Shown piece by piece: positions 62,533 to 64,000 of a stretch of 64,000 nucleotides of DNA. The position numbers and the translations under genes are program-made. Origin of the DNA: Phylloscopus collybita (lineage: Eukaryota > Chordata > Aves > Passeriformes > Phylloscopidae); assembly GCA_027886175.1 (NCBI GenBank), contig JAJNNQ010000024.1, positions 29,429,001-29,493,000 of the forward strand. Direction: 5' to 3'. Within the stretch, counting starts at the first letter, position 1. Each line of letters starts with the position of its first letter. The notes under the pieces were generated by a model. It was not told where the DNA came from. It saw only the letters and a list, made by a program, of their open reading frames with translations, and did not search any database.

Positions 62533-64000
62533 ATGGGAGGATGTTCAGCACTCAGAACCACATCTGCAAAATGAGACGGCCCCATTGAAAACCAGCTTAG
62601 TTCAATAAAGAAGCAAGGGTGGTAAAATGGCCACTGGAAAACTCAGCCTTTCTTGGCAAGGGTCCTCACTTTATTAGTAGCATCCCTTGGTCTTTCCTTC
62701 TGCTTTTTTGTAACGACTTTGATTTTTCAACAGATGTTTTACTCCCTTTTAAAATGGAAGAGGGAAGCAAGCCTGCCACAGAGTAACCCAAGGCACAGGG
62801 AAAAGCTGCAAGGAAAGACAGCTCCATCAGTCAAGAGATCTCCCAGGCAGATCTGCCATTTTCAGGCATGTTTATCTAGTTTTTCATAGGAAAAAAGAAA
62901 AAAAAAAGGTAATTTCTAAGACCACCAGTCAGTGAACTGTATGGCCCCACTGCAAATGCTCTTTATCATCTGCTCAGGGGCTTGTGGTGGGAAGTGGCTG
63001 AAAGTGTGTTGGACTTCTGCACCATTCAGCATTTTTGTCAGCTGGCTCATGGTGCAGCAGCGCTGATTCAAGCCAGAAGTAACACTAAAATGAAGGGACA
63101 CAGTTTCAAGCTATATCCTGCCCCACAGAGCGCAGAAAGGGGATGTGTCAGGATTTTCAATCATGTGCTTCAAATTTAAAAGGGATTCCATATGTTGTAC
63201 CACTGATGTTAACAAAATATTGATATATATGCATGTCAGTAGTATCAGCGCATTATACAGTATTTATGCTGTGAATGATGGAATTGACCATCCTGCACTG
63301 CAGGGATGCTCACATGCTCTGACCTGGGAAAATAATACTGGGTAATACTACCAAGAATTATAGCAAACTGAAAGTAAGTGCTATTAAAAAGATGATGGCA
63401 CAATTTTGACCTTAAGAAGAGATTTTTTTTTTATAGGCAACATTCCAAATTGGAGGAAGCTTCCTTGAACAACCAGGAAAAGCTGTGCTTAAAAGAATTC
63501 AGTTTTCTGATGTGAAACCTTTTATTTTCATTTGATTATTCTCTTTGTATGAGATTCCCTTTCTGCATTAGGGCAACCAACACCATCCCATTAGGGACCA
63601 AAGAAGTGCTGGTGAAAAAATTTGACCAGGGAATAAACAGACCCAGAGGACTGGGAGGCAGCATTTCCAACAAGGTAGAAGATTACAGATGAGAGGCAAA
63701 GGGACTTGAAAAGATGGTGTTTGAATGGGGAGACAAAATTTCACCAAGGCAGAGATTGCACACTGAGGATTAAAAATAAGGGACAACTTCTTCTTGCATC
63801 ACCTTACAGGAAAAAATCCAGCAGGATTTTGAGACCACTCTAGGTCTTCTTAAAAAAAAAAAAAAAAAAAAGGAAGAACTTAATGCAGTGTTGCTCCATG
63901 AAAAGAGAATAGGTGATGCTAGTGGTTAAGAGATGCACTTAGAAAGATGTGTCAGTAGTATGTCTCAGTATATGATGGTGAGAATGAAAGTGAGATTATA
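62517..64000 (-). other. TBX15: Last intron of TBX15 (3' part only)
   Basis: Intronic sequence lying 5' of the terminal exon on the minus strand; the donor site is beyond the window. I see no second TBX15 exon here and no T-box coding sequence. It contains a run of 20 A on the plus strand at 63852-63871 and AT-rich single-copy-looking DNA. The short open frames here resemble no protein I know. Confidence 0.8.

Noticed and set aside
1..64000. CRISPR arrays, operons or prokaryotic defence-type systems
   Set aside because: The sequence is vertebrate: spliced TBX15, CR1 LINEs and an LTR. No regularly spaced repeats with unique spacers or tandem bacterial-type genes were seen.

Overview
The window looks like bird genomic DNA, probably from a songbird. 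The evidence is several CR1-type LINE fragments with the avian 3' ending (repeated ATTCTATG/ATTCTGTG units) and a solo retroviral LTR of a type I associate with passerines. Eukaryotic splice signals, long microsatellites and the absence of dense open reading frames rule out a prokaryote or virus.

The only gene I can support is at the right end, on the minus strand: the terminal coding exon of TBX15 (61732-62516). It has a clear splice acceptor at 62517-62518, part of the preceding intron (62517-64000) and a 3' UTR running left to about 60325. The protein segment is the C-terminal half that follows the T-box domain; the DNA-binding domain itself lies beyond the right edge.

The remaining ~60 kb (1 to about 60300) shows no convincing host exon and reads as the gene desert 3' of TBX15. 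In mammals this side of TBX15 faces SPAG17 across a large empty interval, which fits, but SPAG17 is not seen here. The desert holds: (i) a broken Ty3/gypsy-like pol relic at about 3440-4825 with recognisable reverse transcriptase and RNase H motifs in shifted frames; (ii) a 763-bp solo LTR at 27043-27805 with perfect 8-bp inverted ends and a perfect 5-bp target duplication; (iii) eight CR1/LINE fragments, all on the plus strand; (iv) microsatellites and homopolymers, notably a CCTT tract at 15287-15430, a TA/poly-T block at 44193-44262 and a G-tract block near 10 kb; and (v) a few stretches whose composition and motif content suggest cis-regulatory elements, best at 13640-14290.

How the parts relate: TBX15 is a developmental transcription factor gene, and such genes are usually controlled by distant enhancers in flanking deserts, so the candidate elements are most simply read as possible TBX15 regulators. 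That link is inference. I found no new multi-gene system. The least expected item is the gypsy-type pol relic, because such elements are scarce in birds.
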